This document shows, piece after piece, positions 11,856 to 23,189 of a stretch of 64,000 nt of DNA; the stretch's first letter is position 1, and each line of letters starts with the position of its first letter. Location: NCBI GenBank assembly GCA_026770025.1, contig JAMXDE010000015.1, forward strand, positions 992,001-1,056,000. Reading direction: 5' to 3'. Under the pieces are notes generated by a model. The model saw only the letters and a list, made by a program, of their open reading frames with translations. It ran no database searches and had not been told where the DNA came from. A program made the translations under genes and the position numbers. The stretch is from Craspedostauros australis (lineage: Eukaryota > Bacillariophyta > Bacillariophyceae > Mastogloiales > Achnanthaceae).

Positions 11856-13919
11856 ATGATGATGAACGACGGAACGATCTCTTCATCGTCCCGCACGATG
11901 AGGCCGTTCGTCGACGACGAGGAGCTGTCGATGGACGAAGGCTTGGATGCTGCTGCCTTCGCCAGCCCCGTGAAGGGCAACATGCTGCAGTGCGGACGGC
12001 AGTCCTCGTCCAACCTGACCGCCTCCACGGCCTCCGAAGATGACGGCGACGTCTCCGTGATGATGGCCATCCTGAAGGACAGCATGGCCTCTCTGTCCAG
12101 CAGCGTCACGACGTTGTCGGCGCTCGGCAGCGACCACACGCAGCGCAGCAAGGAGGACAGCGATCGCGACACTCTACACAGCCATGACATCAGCGATGAA
12201 GACCGCAGCATGGGCAGTCAGGAGTTGGAGGACGACTCTCTCAACAGCGATGAAGATGAAGATGAGTCTGGCAGTGGCAGCCATAGTGATGGTCGCAGTG
12301 ATGGTCGTAGCCACAGTCGCAGTCAGAGCCACAGTCGCAGCAACGCCTTCGTGAGAGCCACGGGCGACAGCGTCCCATCGTTGCCGCAAGCTCAAGCCAT
12401 GCGCCGCAGCAGCACAGGCGCTCTGCCAGGCACTCCCACGCCCATTCAGCCGCAGCAACCGCAAGAGCAGCGCAAGAGCACCTCCTTCTTCGACAGCAGC
12501 AGCAGCAATCACGGCAGCAACCACGTCATCAACGACCATGGCAGCAACCATCGTGACGATCACCATGATGACGACGAAGACGTTGACAGCCACGACATCA
12601 GCGACGACAGCTTCGACGACGACGACGAGTACTACTCTGATGACATGGACATCAACAGCGACTGCTCCTCCATCGACGACCGCGGCTTCAACGACCTCAG
12701 CAGCCACGGCTCGTGGACGCCGCCGCTGCATCCCCTCGAGATGGAGCACGCCCTCGAGTTCTCCCTGGCGTCCTTCCGCAGCCAGAGCAAGCGCCGCAGC
12801 CTGCCGCTCATCCTGGAGGAGCGCGAGGACGACGATGCCGACGACTACCACAACAACGACGACGACTGCACCTTCGACGATACTCAGCACCGGCTGGACA
12901 CCTACCACGAGCTCATGCAGCAGGACCTGGCCACGCTGCAGCACAACATCAACGGCGGCGGCAACAACGCCCTCACCATCGGCCATCTGCCAGAGATCGA
13001 GAGCCAGAGCGACAGCGAGTACAGCGAGGGCATGTCCATGCACACGACCGACTCCTTCTCGGCGCGCACCAGCTCCTTCTCCGCGCGCACCAACTCACTC
13101 TCCATGGCCAGCACCATCGGCGACATATCCTTCTACGACGGCACGGACGGCACCCATCTCATCCAGGATGGCTCGCTGCACTCCGTCGACAAGTCCGTCA
13201 CGCTGCCATCCTTGCACCACGATCACAGCTCCTCGCAGCAGCAGCAACTCATGGACCGCTCCAAGTCCTCCAGACGCAGCAACCGCCGACGATCCAAATC
13301 GCGCAGCCGCCGTTCCAACTCAACCCGCTCCAACTCACGCAGCAACAGATCGCGCAGTCGCCGCTCCAGACGTCCCGGCGTGCGCTCCGTCTCACCGCTG
13401 CCAAGACGACGCAAACCGTTGCAAACCTTGTCGGACCGCTCCGAACGCACGGCCGACAATCTCACGACGTTGCGCACGAGGCCCACGATCGTGCCCGTCA
13501 GCGCCGGTGTCTCCATGACGGGAGAAGTGCGAACCATCGCGGCCGGCGATGTCTCGCAGAGGCTCTCGATGCGACGCAAGCTTTCGGTGGAGATGCCGCC
13601 GACGGTCGAGACCAATGTGTCGCCCATCAGTAGCGACGAATTTCGCGTCGACGATGACTTGGAAACGTCCGTTGAAGTCGTGGTCCAGACGGTTCAGAAG
13701 GAGACTATCGAGAAGGAAGACATCGAAGACATTGAGATGGGACTTCCGCCCATCGCAAGCGTCGCAGTGGAACCGCAAGTTGCCGTGGAAACAGCCACGA
13801 CGCAGCTTGCGCCACAGCAAGAATCATCATCATCATCCAGCATGCCCTACGTCTACATCGGTGTGGCGTTGGTTGTGATTGGTGGCGGTATCGCCGCAGG
13901 TGTCGTCGTTGCTGGTTAA
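11856..13919 (+). CDS. Large acidic, Ser/Asp- and RS-rich protein with a C-terminal membrane anchor
   Basis: Single exon of 687 aa from the first ATG. Most of the chain is low complexity: Ser/Asp/Glu/His-rich blocks (about 140-290), repeated Asp runs, and an RS-type arginine/serine region at about 465-510. The last 25 residues (MPYVYIGVALVVIGGGIAAGVVVAG) form one hydrophobic, Gly/Val/Ala-rich segment ending at the stop, and there is no signal peptide. This is the layout of a tail-anchored protein whose bulk faces the cytosol. Many Ser residues sit in acidic or basic contexts likely to be phosphorylated. I recognise no catalytic domain. The stop lies 98 bp from the stop of the convergent surface-protein gene, so the 3' UTRs probably overlap or are very short. 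Confidence 0.7.
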   Translation: MMMNDGTISSSSRTMRPFVDDEELSMDEGLDAAAFASPVKGNMLQCGRQSSSNLTASTASEDDGDVSVMMAILKDSMASLSSSVTTLSALGSDHTQRSKEDSDRDTLHSHDISDEDRSMGSQELEDDSLNSDEDEDESGSGSHSDGRSDGRSHSRSQSHSRSNAFVRATGDSVPSLPQAQAMRRSSTGALPGTPTPIQPQQPQEQRKSTSFFDSSSSNHGSNHVINDHGSNHRDDHHDDDEDVDSHDISDDSFDDDDEYYSDDMDINSDCSSIDDRGFNDLSSHGSWTPPLHPLEMEHALEFSLASFRSQSKRRSLPLILEEREDDDADDYHNNDDDCTFDDTQHRLDTYHELMQQDLATLQHNINGGGNNALTIGHLPEIESQSDSEYSEGMSMHTTDSFSARTSSFSARTNSLSMASTIGDISFYDGTDGTHLIQDGSLHSVDKSVTLPSLHHDHSSSQQQQLMDRSKSSRRSNRRRSKSRSRRSNSTRSNSRSNRSRSRRSRRPGVRSVSPLPRRRKPLQTLSDRSERTADNLTTLRTRPTIVPVSAGVSMTGEVRTIAAGDVSQRLSMRRKLSVEMPPTVETNVSPISSDEFRVDDDLETSVEVVVQTVQKETIEKEDIEDIEMGLPPIASVAVEPQVAVETATTQLAPQQESSSSSSMPYVYIGVALVVIGGGIAAGVVVAG

Positions 13920-14017
13920 AAGCGGCGCAGTGTAGACTACAATAATACCTAGCTTAATTCATACGTTTTGAATGTATACCACTTGCATCACATTCTGTTT
14001 GCACAAGCGCACGTAAC

Positions 14018-17000
14018 TCAGTTAACTCGATGCAGATCGAAAACCTCCGTGAAGAATCCGAAACTGCTCTCGGATGCCACCAGCAGACGCGTGCCCGCCG
14101 CGGACAGCTCCACCTTCGAACCAAACCGCTGTCCTTCTTGCGTGCCGTGCAGATCGTCCGTGATCTTGATCCAATCCCAATCGCGGTACGCGTAGACCGA
14201 CACCTTGCCGACGACGCCCGATTGCGTCGTGTATTCCGGCTCCCCGATGGCCACCGCGTCGCCGTCGAAGCTGATGGAGGCACCGAAGGACGTCGTTCCC
14301 CACAGCCGGTTGCCCAGCTGCACCCAGCTCGTCACGTCCGTGTTCCATGCGTAAATGTCCAAGGGACCGCCCGAGATCAACGCGATGGCGATGCGCTGAC
14401 CATCGCGTGACATGGCCATGTTGTACGATTCCAACACGTTGCCAAAGCAAACTTCGTCTTCGAATTCGATGTCAAACGGATCCTTCCTGTACGTATCGCC
14501 GTCGCGATTGTAGATGGAGACTTGGTTGCAGCCTCTGTCGTTCTGCACGCCCAGCGCGATCCTCGCACCGTCGGACGATATCGCGGCGCTGTTCAGAAAC
14601 AACGATGGGGCGACGGAACCAGATGGGATGTCCTCTCCGATCTGGCGCACGGTGGAGTCACCGATCATGGTGTAGATGCGGAACACGGAGCTCGACGCTT
14701 GGGTGTCATCGAGGATCTTCATCACGAAGAACGGTTCCAAATCGGCGATGGTGACGTACTCGACGGTGGTCGTGGGCACGAGACCACCGAACGTCCACAC
14801 GCGTTGCCACGCCTCGGGAGCGCCGGCTGTTGAGCAACACGCGTACAGATGAGCCACGCCGATGTTGGGACCGTTGGAATTGGCGTATCGTGGAAATCGC
14901 ACGATGGCCCTCGACTGCGATTGGCGCGCGAAGTCGGCTTGCACGCCTGAAAAGTCGTACTGGCTGTTGCCGTAGTCGGGGCTCGAGTACAGGATGGCCG
15001 CTTCGGACAACGTCCAGCCGGAGTCGGAGTCTCGCAGGATGGAGGCGACCGGACGTCCCGGCTGGAAAAAGTTGTTGCCGATAGATCCGCTGCGCACTCG
15101 TGGGGCCAACAGCATTCGCTTCCCGTCCGCACTCAGAACGGCAGACCCGGGCATGGACGAGCCCGCCAACGAATCGAAATCGCTGGAGGCTATCCTGGCC
15201 GAGGAAATCCACTCGTCCATGCCACTGGATACATCTGTATCGCTTAGGGTTGGAGATGGTGACAGTGATGTCCCCGGTGGCATTTGTGTTGGGTAGTTTG
15301 TGATGTCATCAGTCCGTGGTAGAAGAACGGTCTCGGTGATGTCAAAACAGCTGGACGTACCTGCGATTGCGTAGATATCATTGCAGACGTTTGTTGCGAC
15401 GTTGTTTGAGCCTTCATTCAAAGACATATCCAACTTCAACGACTTGTCGGAACGGACGACAATTGCACCACCAAAGCGAGTAGCAGAATTGCTTTCGAAT
15501 CGGCAATAGTGGACCTCCAATGAAAGCATGGTTCTGAATGATAACCCAAAGATGCCTCCGCCAGCAAGGGCGTCGTTGTGCCAGAAGGCAGACCCCACGA
15601 TCTTTGCGATTAAAGGAGTTGCTTTGGTTGGCATGAAGACGTACAGCCCACCGCCGCCTTGAGCTGAATTGAAATCAAACATCGAGTTGACAATGTCGAC
15701 ATGCGGCGTGTCTTCGATTGCCAGCCCACCACCGTGGATCGCCACACCTTCGGTGAACGAAGAGTTTTCGATGGTGACGCGGTCAGCGCCCTTGACGTGC
15801 ACATTGCCGCCATTCTCGAACTGGCCAGCCGAACCTTTGTCAAACCAGCAGTTCCGTATCACGTGATGGCCACTGGAGGTGATCAGCAGATTTCCACCGC
15901 CCGAGCTTTCTCTCTGGGACTCCGGGACCGATCCACCACCCAATACCATACCATCCATGACGAAATTGGATCCCTGCACTACGAATTGACGAAGGCCGCT
16001 GTTTCCTGAGAGGAGACATTCGCCAGGCTGGTGGCAACATATAGTGATGTTGTGTTGCCGGACTATGAGCGTGAGTGTGACGGGGAAGGAACCGCAGACA
16101 GAGATCGTGTCACCAGGTGCTGCGTCGTTGATCGCATTGGAGAGTTCCGTGAAGCCCACTGCACATTGCCCGCGCGTCGGTAGGCACGACAACTGTTCCA
16201 GCGAAGGGAAAGGGGAGGTGGTCGGCGCGGATGTTGGTGTTGATGTTCGTGTAGATGTTGGTGCGGAGGTTGGTGCAGGTGCTGGGGCGGTTGTTATGGC
16301 GCCTGGTGAAGCTATTGCAGGCACGAATGCCTGGCAATGGTTCGTGGGCCAAATATTCAGCTTCCCGTCCGTGCCATAATAGTAGTCATTCGCTGCCGGA
16401 TAGTTGGCAGGGTTGATAAAGTCTGAGATGCCGACGTCGATGCTGATGCCGGATGATGGAAGGAAGGCTTCGCCCCAGCAGATCTGGATGGTGCCGTTCA
16501 AGAAGAGTTCGACGCGAAAGTTCGCGAAGAACTCTGGTTGCGGGGTGGATGACGTGGGTCGATCTTTCACACGCACATCTTCCCATGACACGACGATACT
16601 TTTCGGTCTGCCTGCACCGTAATTTTCTTGGAGGAAGATCGCGCCCCCGCTCGAAGGATCCAGATCCATGTACGCCACGAGGATTTCACCGCAGTCCTCC
16701 TCAAACCCGTCGGCAATCGATCCGCAATGTCGAATGAGCACCCGCCCATTCGCGTCGACCCACGCAGTCTGGGCTTGTTGCATGCTGGATCCAACCCATT
16801 GAAGCCGCGGTTGTATCTCCACGAATTCTGCGCGATGAGTTGAGACAGCGGTTCACCGGTGGGTTCCAAAATGTTGCACCGTTGTGCGAGAAAACAAAAT
16901 GTTAGTACCTAAAACAGCATAGAGTAGTTTGATATGTGCATGAGACAGTTGAACTTAACTGCAGATGCTCAAGCAAGGACTATCCAGTCGCCTGCAACCC

Positions 17001-20000
17001 ATCGTGTCACGTCATCGTAGCCATCAAGATGGGCCTGGTGCGATGCACCGTGTACATAGTTGCGACATGCCATTGCAACACATACATGCAGCACATAGAT
17101 CATACGCTTGCACAAGCCTGCCCACCCGAAACACCCGCGCACTTACGGGAACAGTCGTCGCAGGCTGAGACCTGGGTGAGCATGCGTGTGTTGGGCTCGT
17201 TGCTAATCTTGCCGCGTGGAGTGGCGATCAGCGGACCGGGTCTGAATTCACGGTTGCCGACGAATGGTGTTGGGAATGGCGATGGGAATGGAGTTGGTGG
17301 TGATGCTCTTTGTCGTTTTTCGAAGAAGGTCTGGCACCGTTGGGATGGCCACGTCCCAGGGCTAGACCTTCCATTTCGGTCGAACGGAAAGCCGATCGCG
17401 GGATAGCTTCCGAACTTTGGATCGTTTGGGAAAACCCCTGACTCGATGTAGACATTAGGTGGCGCGCTGCCTCTTCCCCAACAGAGAGCCACGGTTCCGT
17501 TGAGGAACAATCTTGCTTTGGCAGAAATGATGTGGCCTTCAGAGCCACGGGCAAGCTCCATGTCCTCCCACGACACTTCCACGCCATCGGACATGAATCG
17601 AGACCAAATCTCGCCATTCTGCGCTCGTCTGAGCCAGTCGGACAGTGCCACGTAAATCGCGCCCTTCTCACCACTGGTTGCTTCGACCTCAATTCGTCCA
17701 TTGCTGAAGACTGTGATGCTGTCCACTGGATACTTTGTCAACCATGCGAAATTGCCAGGCAGTATCAGTTGTTCTGTGGGCATACGATGGGAGTAGTGGA
17801 ACGGTTGATTGATTGGTAAGTGAGCGAGCGAGTGAATGAACATGTATCAATAGCGGAGCGAAACCAGAAAACCACGATCGCAACATTCAAGAACCACACA
17901 AGCCAAGATCAAAACGAGACATTCGAAAATACGTGAGCCAAGCAACGGTCGAGAAATGTGCTTCGACTTACCCTGGCAAGAGTCGCAGTTCGACAATGTC
18001 CCCATGCGGACAGACTCAGGATACGTGCCCAGCGAGATGAATTGCGATGCATACATGTCTGATGTCACGAGATCATCGTCAACCCAACCCGTTGGTGCAT
18101 CCGTGTCAAACAAGCCGGTCGGTCTCAGCGAGGACGGTGATCGATCGCAGAGATGCGTCGAAGTAAACGTCCTGCATTGCCCAGAGGGCCACGTCCCGGC
18201 AAGAGTGGTGCCGTCCGACCGGAATGGATCCTTTCGAGGGAAGGTCTCGCCACATCCCGACGTCAGATCAGTCACGGAGGTGCGGAAGGATGGGAAGTTG
18301 TCTGCGTTGACATTGTCGGCCCAACAGATGATGATGTCGCCAGTTTGGAACAGGTAGGCTTGCGCCGACACCATCGGCAAAGCTTCGGGATGGTCCGCAA
18401 ATCGCAACCCTTCCCACGAGATGATGTACATCGCCTCGGTTTGTGGATTTGCAGAGGGCAGCACAGTGCGGTCCAACACCCAGACGTCGCCGTCCGCCGT
18501 GGCGTCCAAGTTCGCTCCGACGACTTCAATGGTTCCACAGTCTCCAATGTTTGGGAGGCACTTGCGAACATCAAGTCTTCCGTCGACCAACACCAAAAAT
18601 TCCTTGCTTGGGTACTGTCCCAACCATTTGAATTCCCCACCCAGCTTGAGCTCCTCGGTGCCTTCGTCTTGTGCCGAAAGGAATTCCAATCGAACTGCGC
18701 CGTTGGTGTTCGCAATGCTGGAATAGCTAGATCCGTTGGCATCGCCAGTATTGGAAAGCGTCATGAACTGGGTCGGCGACTGTGTCGGCGACTGTGTTGG
18801 TGCACTTGTCTTCTGTATGCTCATCTGATCAAAACGGTGGCACTGATTTGCGGGCCATGCCCCTGGTATGTTCTTTCCCGTGCTTTCGAAGGTCGTGCCA
18901 TCTGCGGTTGCTGGGTAATATGTGAGGCCCATGGAACTGTACATGCCCGATGTGAATCTGACATCTGGGTCGATGGATCCTTCACCCCAGCAGACATCGA
19001 CGATGCCATCGCTGCAGATGGTGACCTGCGCATTCACTTTGGTTTGCGGACGGTCTTCGAAGGATATGTTCTCCCATGACACCACCACGCATTTCGTCGG
19101 TCGTTGCGATGCAACACCATTGTTGGACTCTTGATATGTGGACGACGATGTTGACGCAGATGTCGATGTTGATATCGACGTTGACGATGATGTCGATCCT
19201 GTTGACGTGGCGACATCACCGCCGCTTGCGCCTCTCTCGATTTCCAGCAGGAAGATGTTGCTGTCTGATCCTGAGATCTCGCTGTCAAGGCGACCCTGTA
19301 CGACATGCACGTATCCCACGTTAGCACCCATGCTCACAAAGCCATCGGAGAAGATCCGAATGGTGTCGGTGGAACGAACACTGGCGTCACCTTCCACCCC
19401 AGTCGCGAAAGAGAACGGCACGTCCAGATCGACGGACTGTGCGCAACTGCTGCATTCGCTGACATCGGAGAGCTTTTTAGAGCCAGGCTTGTCGTCGAGG
19501 GGCTCGAATTTCGTGCCGTATTCGATCGGCGCCTGTGTTGGAGTGAGAGTGAGGGCATCCGATGGCGGCGGTGTGCTTGATGGACTGTCGATGTCTCCTT
19601 TGTCGTTGCTGCCATCGTCGTTGCTGTTGCTGTCGCCATCAAGATTACCCGAGACGAGCAGCGCCACGATGACTCCTTGCAGAATGAGAACGAGACAGAG
19701 CAGCACCCCGAACATGCGCACCAAGCGCCTGCGGCTCCACCGCGGTTCTGCCTCTGATCCAGCTGCATCATCGTCATCACCATTGGCGTCTTCCTGCAGC
19801 TGACCTTCTTCATCTTGCGACTGTGAGAACTCTCGCGTCGTTTGCTTCTGCGGTGACATGGGTGGCGGAAGACTGGAAGCAGCGTCATCCGCGCTATCGG
19901 TATGCCGGATTTCTCGCACCTTGGGCCGCACATCGCCTTCATCGGGCGTTCCGATGGTCCTCTTGTGTCTAGCGTAGCCATCGGGCATAGCTTCGATGGC

Positions 20001-20183
20001 GTCGTCGTCGCTGGCGCGTCTCTTGACATCGCTGTCGTCGTCAATGTCGTCGCTGTCGTTGTTGCTGCCATCAAATTCGCGGCGGATGTCATCCATCGTC
20101 GGCGGAGGTGGGAAGATGCTGCCCAAATCAACACCCAGACTTCCCTCCGGGTCTTTGGCTTCTCCGTCATTGCGTGTTGTCAT
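14018..20183 (-). CDS. 1,882-aa modular surface protein: single membrane anchor, four repeated extracellular modules, beta-helix, beta-propeller
   Basis: Three exons, 20183-17972, 17773-17147 and 16827-14018; both introns (donors GTAAGT) are phase 1. The start is the first ATG; the frame is open upstream to a TTG. Residues 1-150 are acidic and disordered; one transmembrane segment lies at about 154-178, with no signal peptide (type II, C-terminus outside). Four homologous modules follow: about 243-452, 510-673, 738-887 and 949-1114. Each has VSWE (or ISWE), a strand like LFLNGTIQICWG, YPA in three of the four, and closes with WP-x3-C-x2-F. A C-x2-C pair precedes modules 1, 3 and 4. They resemble PLXDC/TEM7- or NIDO-like beta domains. 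A Pro/Thr linker leads to parallel beta-helix repeats (about 1156-1460; NGGNVHVKGADRVTIENSSF type), then propeller repeats typical of protists (ADGKRMLLA, FDGDAVAIGEPEY, KVSVYAY) to about 1880. A role in adhesion, sensing or cell-wall contact is inference. Confidence 0.85.
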
Positions 20184-20886
20184 GGTGCTCGTCAATGCGT
20201 TGGTTGCCGCATCCACAGATGCAGTTGGTCGCAATCACAGCAGACTCTCTTCAGTGGATGATTGGTAAAGCGTATTATGCGATCGCAGCAAAGATAAGAG
20301 CTATTATATGTGTGGCATGCCATGTCATGCCATCCAAAACGTGATCAATGCATCACCAGCACGGTCAGTGGCATCAAGAAAGGCAGCGCCTTCCTCCATT
20401 GCGTGAGCATGGACTTGCGTGGCGCGCAATTCGAGATCAATCAAATCGCAACCATCACAACGCAACAACGTTGCGTGTGGACGCATTTTTTGGTTGCGAT
20501 TTTTTGTTTGAAAGTTGTGTCGAGTCGAATGATTCGAACGCTCACATCGGATACACGACTAGAATTCATACAAGGCATGGCTCAATTCAACCGCGAAGAA
20601 CATGATCGTTGTTCTCAGACGCATCAAGGCAACACACAGCCGCCAGCCAAAGAGGATGACTGTGGCCGATGCCTGTGTTGGCCAGATCATCTTCTTCCTT
20701 CCTTGCTTCTCTCATTCCGGCACATATATCTGTCGCCATTGTTGACGTCGAGACTGCCATCCAGCGATTGCATCGTCGTCCTTGTCATCTCATCAGGAGC
20801 AGCGCAGAGGTGGTCACAATCGCAGTTGTTGCGACATCAGCGCAAGTATTGTACATTGATCAATCGAGAAGAAGCACGCAATCACG
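20184..20886. promoter_or_regulatory. Shared upstream region of divergent surface-protein and ERD2-like genes
   Basis: About 0.7 kb between two divergently transcribed genes. The right half (from about 20738) is part of the segment duplicated upstream of the second receptor copy, so the promoter was copied with the gene. No core promoter motif is called. Confidence 0.45.
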
Positions 20887-22620
20887 ATGAACGTGTACAG
20901 AGGACTCGGCGATCTGAGCCGCATGGTCGGGACCATCATCTTCTTCCTGATGGCTTGGAAGGGCAATACATCAGGTGAGAGCTGAGCTCTGCAATGAAAC
21001 GCAATGTGCATTGTCTGGTGTTGGAATGCGGATGTGGCACAATGTTCGGCTCTTGTGGGGATCCTCACGTGGACGCAACAGACAACATTCAACACGACTC
21101 TGCGATCAATGATCTCACATCTTGATCCTCTTGACATGCATGTACACATAATGCTCTTCTGCACATACGTTTAATGCATGCATTTAATGCATACGAACAG
21201 CCATCTCAAGGAAGAGCCAGGAACTGTATCTGATGGTCTCAATCACCAGGTACTTGGATCTCTTCTACACTTTTTATTCGATGTACAATGCGCTGATGAA
21301 GATCCTGTACATTTCATTGGGCGCTGCGACCGTGGCGTGCCTGTACTTCAAAGAGCCAGGATGCTCGACGTACAATGCCGCCCAAGATTCCGTTCAGCAT
21401 TGGTTGCACATCGTCGTGCCATGTATTTTCATCGCCGTGGCGTACAAATCGCAGGATCCACGAGGATTCTATCCCCTGGAAGATACCACGGAATTGATGT
21501 GGACGTTCTCCGTCGTGTTGGAATCCGTCGCCATGCTGCCGCAGTTGCTCATGGTGAGACGAAGTTACCGAAATGACCGCGAGCATCATGGTGGAGCGAG
21601 GGACGCCATCTACGTTCCGCTCTTCCTCTTCGGCATCTACCGATTCCTCTACGTGCTGAATTGGGCCTACCGGGCCATGACAGAGCCATTCTTTGCATTT
21701 TTGCATTCCTACATCAGATTGATCCTCACGGTGTCGGCCTTCATTCAGGTCCTCATGTACTCGGAGTTCTTTTACATGTACGTGGTGCCAAGCAATTGGA
21801 CGTTCGGGATCGCACAACGTGGTATTGTTGCTATTGTTGTGCTCTGATCTGTGCTGTGCTGTTGTACGAACAATGCTCAATTTCATCTCGCTCCAATTTG
21901 CGCCAAGATGATTTTGAATGCAACCAACACAAACTCATTCATCCTCGTGCTCACTCTGTTGCGGTTATCCAATAACACGACAATTTTGCTTGCGCATACG
22001 TGCATTCGTATGACATCATGAAACTATTCCATGCTACCTTGTGCACTCCAGAGTGTCACGCCCGCACTTGTGCCCAGCCAATGAGCCACCAGCGGGAACC
22101 GAATCGAGAGACGCGGGTCAAACTTCTGCGGAGGAGACTGACGCAGCTGTAGATGCGGAGGCAGGCGGCATGGCAGCCAGCGGAAAGCAGGGTGCGGTCG
22201 AAATGGTTGCGCGGCAGCAGGATCAACAACCTGCTACATCGATGGACAAAGCCGGAAACGAAGCTCCAATCTCGCGAGGTGGCGGATCTACGAGCACAGC
22301 GAACGCAAAGGCCCACAGAGCCACGACCGATGTGGAAGCAGGTCAGAAGAAGGTCCACAGCGGCGCACCGGTGAACACCGGTACCAGCATGGATAGCACC
22401 AGGACTGGAAAGGAGAGTCCACGACCGCCCATCGCCAGCAACAACAGTGGCAGCGCCGATGCGGAACAGCAGGACGCAGCGCCGACAATGAACACTGTCG
22501 AAGCAACTGCGCCGCACACCACTGCCGGTGACGTGATTCAGCCTTTGATACGATCGCGAGGCACCGCGCCCCAAGATTCAGACGACGCCGAACGTGGCGA
22601 CAACAATGGCACCGGCGGAG
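20738..22620 (+). repeat. Tandem duplication unit, copy 1
   Basis: Gene plus about 150 bp upstream recurs at about 23022-25010 (start-to-start distance 2,303 bp). Matching parts include ATTGTTGACGTCGAGACTGC upstream (with mismatches in copy 2), exon 1 with its donor GTGAGAGCTGAGCTCTGCAA, exon 2, both splice sites of intron 2 and the 3' coding region. Confidence 0.85.
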
Positions 22621-22664
22621 GAGGATCAGGATCGAGTGGATTCCTGTCCCTGTTTGGATTGTGA
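20887..22664 (+). CDS. ERD2/KDEL-receptor-like protein with long C-terminal tail, copy 1
   Basis: Exons 20887-20974, 21201-21777 and 22052-22664 (donors GTGAGA and GTACGT; joins in phase 1 and phase 2) give 425 aa. Residues 1-222 align over the whole ER-lumen-protein retaining receptor fold (seven membrane segments): MNVYRGLGDLS, SRKSQELY, TRYLDLFY, WTFSVVLESVAMLPQL, YRFLYVLNW and YSEFFY. By human numbering, ligand-contact residues R5, R47, D50, W120, E127, Y158 and R159 have counterparts, but His12, the pH sensor of animal and yeast receptors, is Arg. The family recycles escaped ER proteins carrying HDEL-type C-termini from Golgi to ER. The usual short Lys-containing tail is replaced by about 200 disordered Ala/Gly/Thr/Glu-rich residues ending SGFLSLFGL. 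It may recognise a different signal or work with different pH dependence. Confidence 0.85.
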
Positions 22665-23189
22665 GCAACGGCTACTGCTTGCTCTTCTATCGTTTTTCTC
22701 ATGTGGGACTGCGAACAGTTGTGAAGTTCCTAACCAAGTCGTGTATTCTATTTTCATCCGCTACTACTGAGTCCGCAAATCCGCACCGGTCGCGTTTCGT
22801 GCGAATCCTCATTGAATCGATTGATTCGAAGGCCCACGTTGGGCAAACGACGAAAAATAAAGGGCCCAGATTGTACGATCCAATTCGAATCAAACATGAA
22901 GTCCGTTTTGTTCCGAAGCACGACACCAAAGTGCAAAGAAGACGCCACCAGTCCCTGCATTCGTAAAATCAAAACAACCCGCTTGCCCCTCCACTCTTTG
23001 CGGCCCGTCTTTTGCGTTGTCATTGCTGATGTCGCAACTGCCATCAAGCTTGCATCATCGTCATTGCCATCTTATCAGGAACAGTGCAAGTGCTCACGAT
23101 CGCAATTGTTCCGGCGCCAGGGCAAGCGACATTGATCAATCCAAAAGAAGCAAAGCAAGGGAGCCATAACGAAACCACACGCAACCACG
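22665..23189. other. Spacer between receptor copies
   Basis: No gene. The right part (from about 23022) is duplicated promoter sequence of the receptor unit. It includes short GAATCGATTGATTC-like symmetric sequence near 22810. Confidence 0.5.

Noticed and set aside
22041-22664. Separate small gene starting at 22041
   Set aside because: The frame joins exactly in phase to the receptor exon ending 21777 by standard splice sites, and the same arrangement occurs in copy 2.
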